Part shown: one piece after another, positions 5,632-5,657 of the stretch | Layout of the letters: every line of letters starts with the position of its first letter | How positions within the stretch are numbered: position 1 is the first letter of the stretch | Assembly: GCA_028874675.1 (NCBI GenBank) | Contig: JAPPJA010000440.1 | Location: 1-5,657, forward strand | Length of the DNA: 5,657 nucleotides | Reading direction: 5' to 3' | Source: Chloroflexota bacterium | Lineage (GTDB): Bacteria > Chloroflexota > Dehalococcoidia > Lucifugimonadales > UBA3495 | Position numbers and translations under genes: made by a program | Notes under the pieces: generated by a model | What the model was told of the DNA's origin: nothing | What the model saw: the letters and a program-made list of their open reading frames with translations, nothing else | Databases searched by the model: none

Positions 5632-5657
5632 TGGGATAGAGGCGCTGGAGTTTGGCC
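5606..5657 (+). pseudogene. Out-of-frame continuation of the DUF3800-like gene
   Basis: In the frame one base ahead of the upstream gene, the DNA after TAG at 5606-5608 stays open to the window edge and reads YSVKSGIDGIEALEFG. This fits a continuation of the DUF3800 protein after EDRRL better than the upstream frame, which ends in LRQVRN at a TGA. A single-base insertion or deletion around 5606-5615 would join the two. It could be a true mutation or a sequencing or assembly error near the end of the sequence. Confidence 0.35.

Overview
The window looks like a bacterial chromosome fragment of moderately high GC. The most informative element is a T-box leader, an RNA device of Gram-positive-type lineages (Firmicutes, Actinobacteria, Chloroflexota and some others). 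It sits next to crotonase and MmgE/PrpD genes, which are common in environmental Chloroflexota such as Dehalococcoidia and SAR202. The lineage is therefore an inference, with Chloroflexota the best guess and not proven.

Layout. (a) 1-1652: a divergent pair. On the minus strand is the N-terminus of an enoyl-CoA hydratase/isomerase (cut by the window edge), and on the plus strand a full-length MmgE/PrpD-family enzyme. The 180-bp gap between them carries candidate promoters on both strands. A perfect 7-bp inverted repeat is centred on the -35 hexamer of the plus-strand promoter. (b) 1653-2172: a probable weak terminator, a strong sigma70-type promoter (TTGACA-N18-TATACT) and a complete tryptophan T-box leader with UGG specifier, T-box bulge UGGC and an intrinsic terminator. 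(c) 2173-4737: a three-gene tryptophan unit, trpE - VOC-family metalloenzyme - trpG. Each gene is full length with its own start signal. (d) 4738-5085: about 350 bp with no supported gene and a visible change in base composition. (e) 5086-5657: a more AT-rich DUF3800-type gene whose frame appears to break near its 3' end, continuing out of frame to the window edge.

How they work together. Uncharged tRNA-Trp should stabilise the antiterminator of the leader and let RNA polymerase into trpE-VOC-trpG. TrpE and TrpG form anthranilate synthase, which commits chorismate to tryptophan. TrpE keeps the LLES element associated with tryptophan feedback, so control is likely at both the RNA and the enzyme level. 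The VOC protein between the two subunits is not part of the textbook pathway and is the most intriguing gene here. No trpD, trpC, trpF, trpB or trpA follows trpG. The operon ends where the compositionally different DUF3800 segment begins, which suggests either a naturally split pathway or an insertion or rearrangement boundary.
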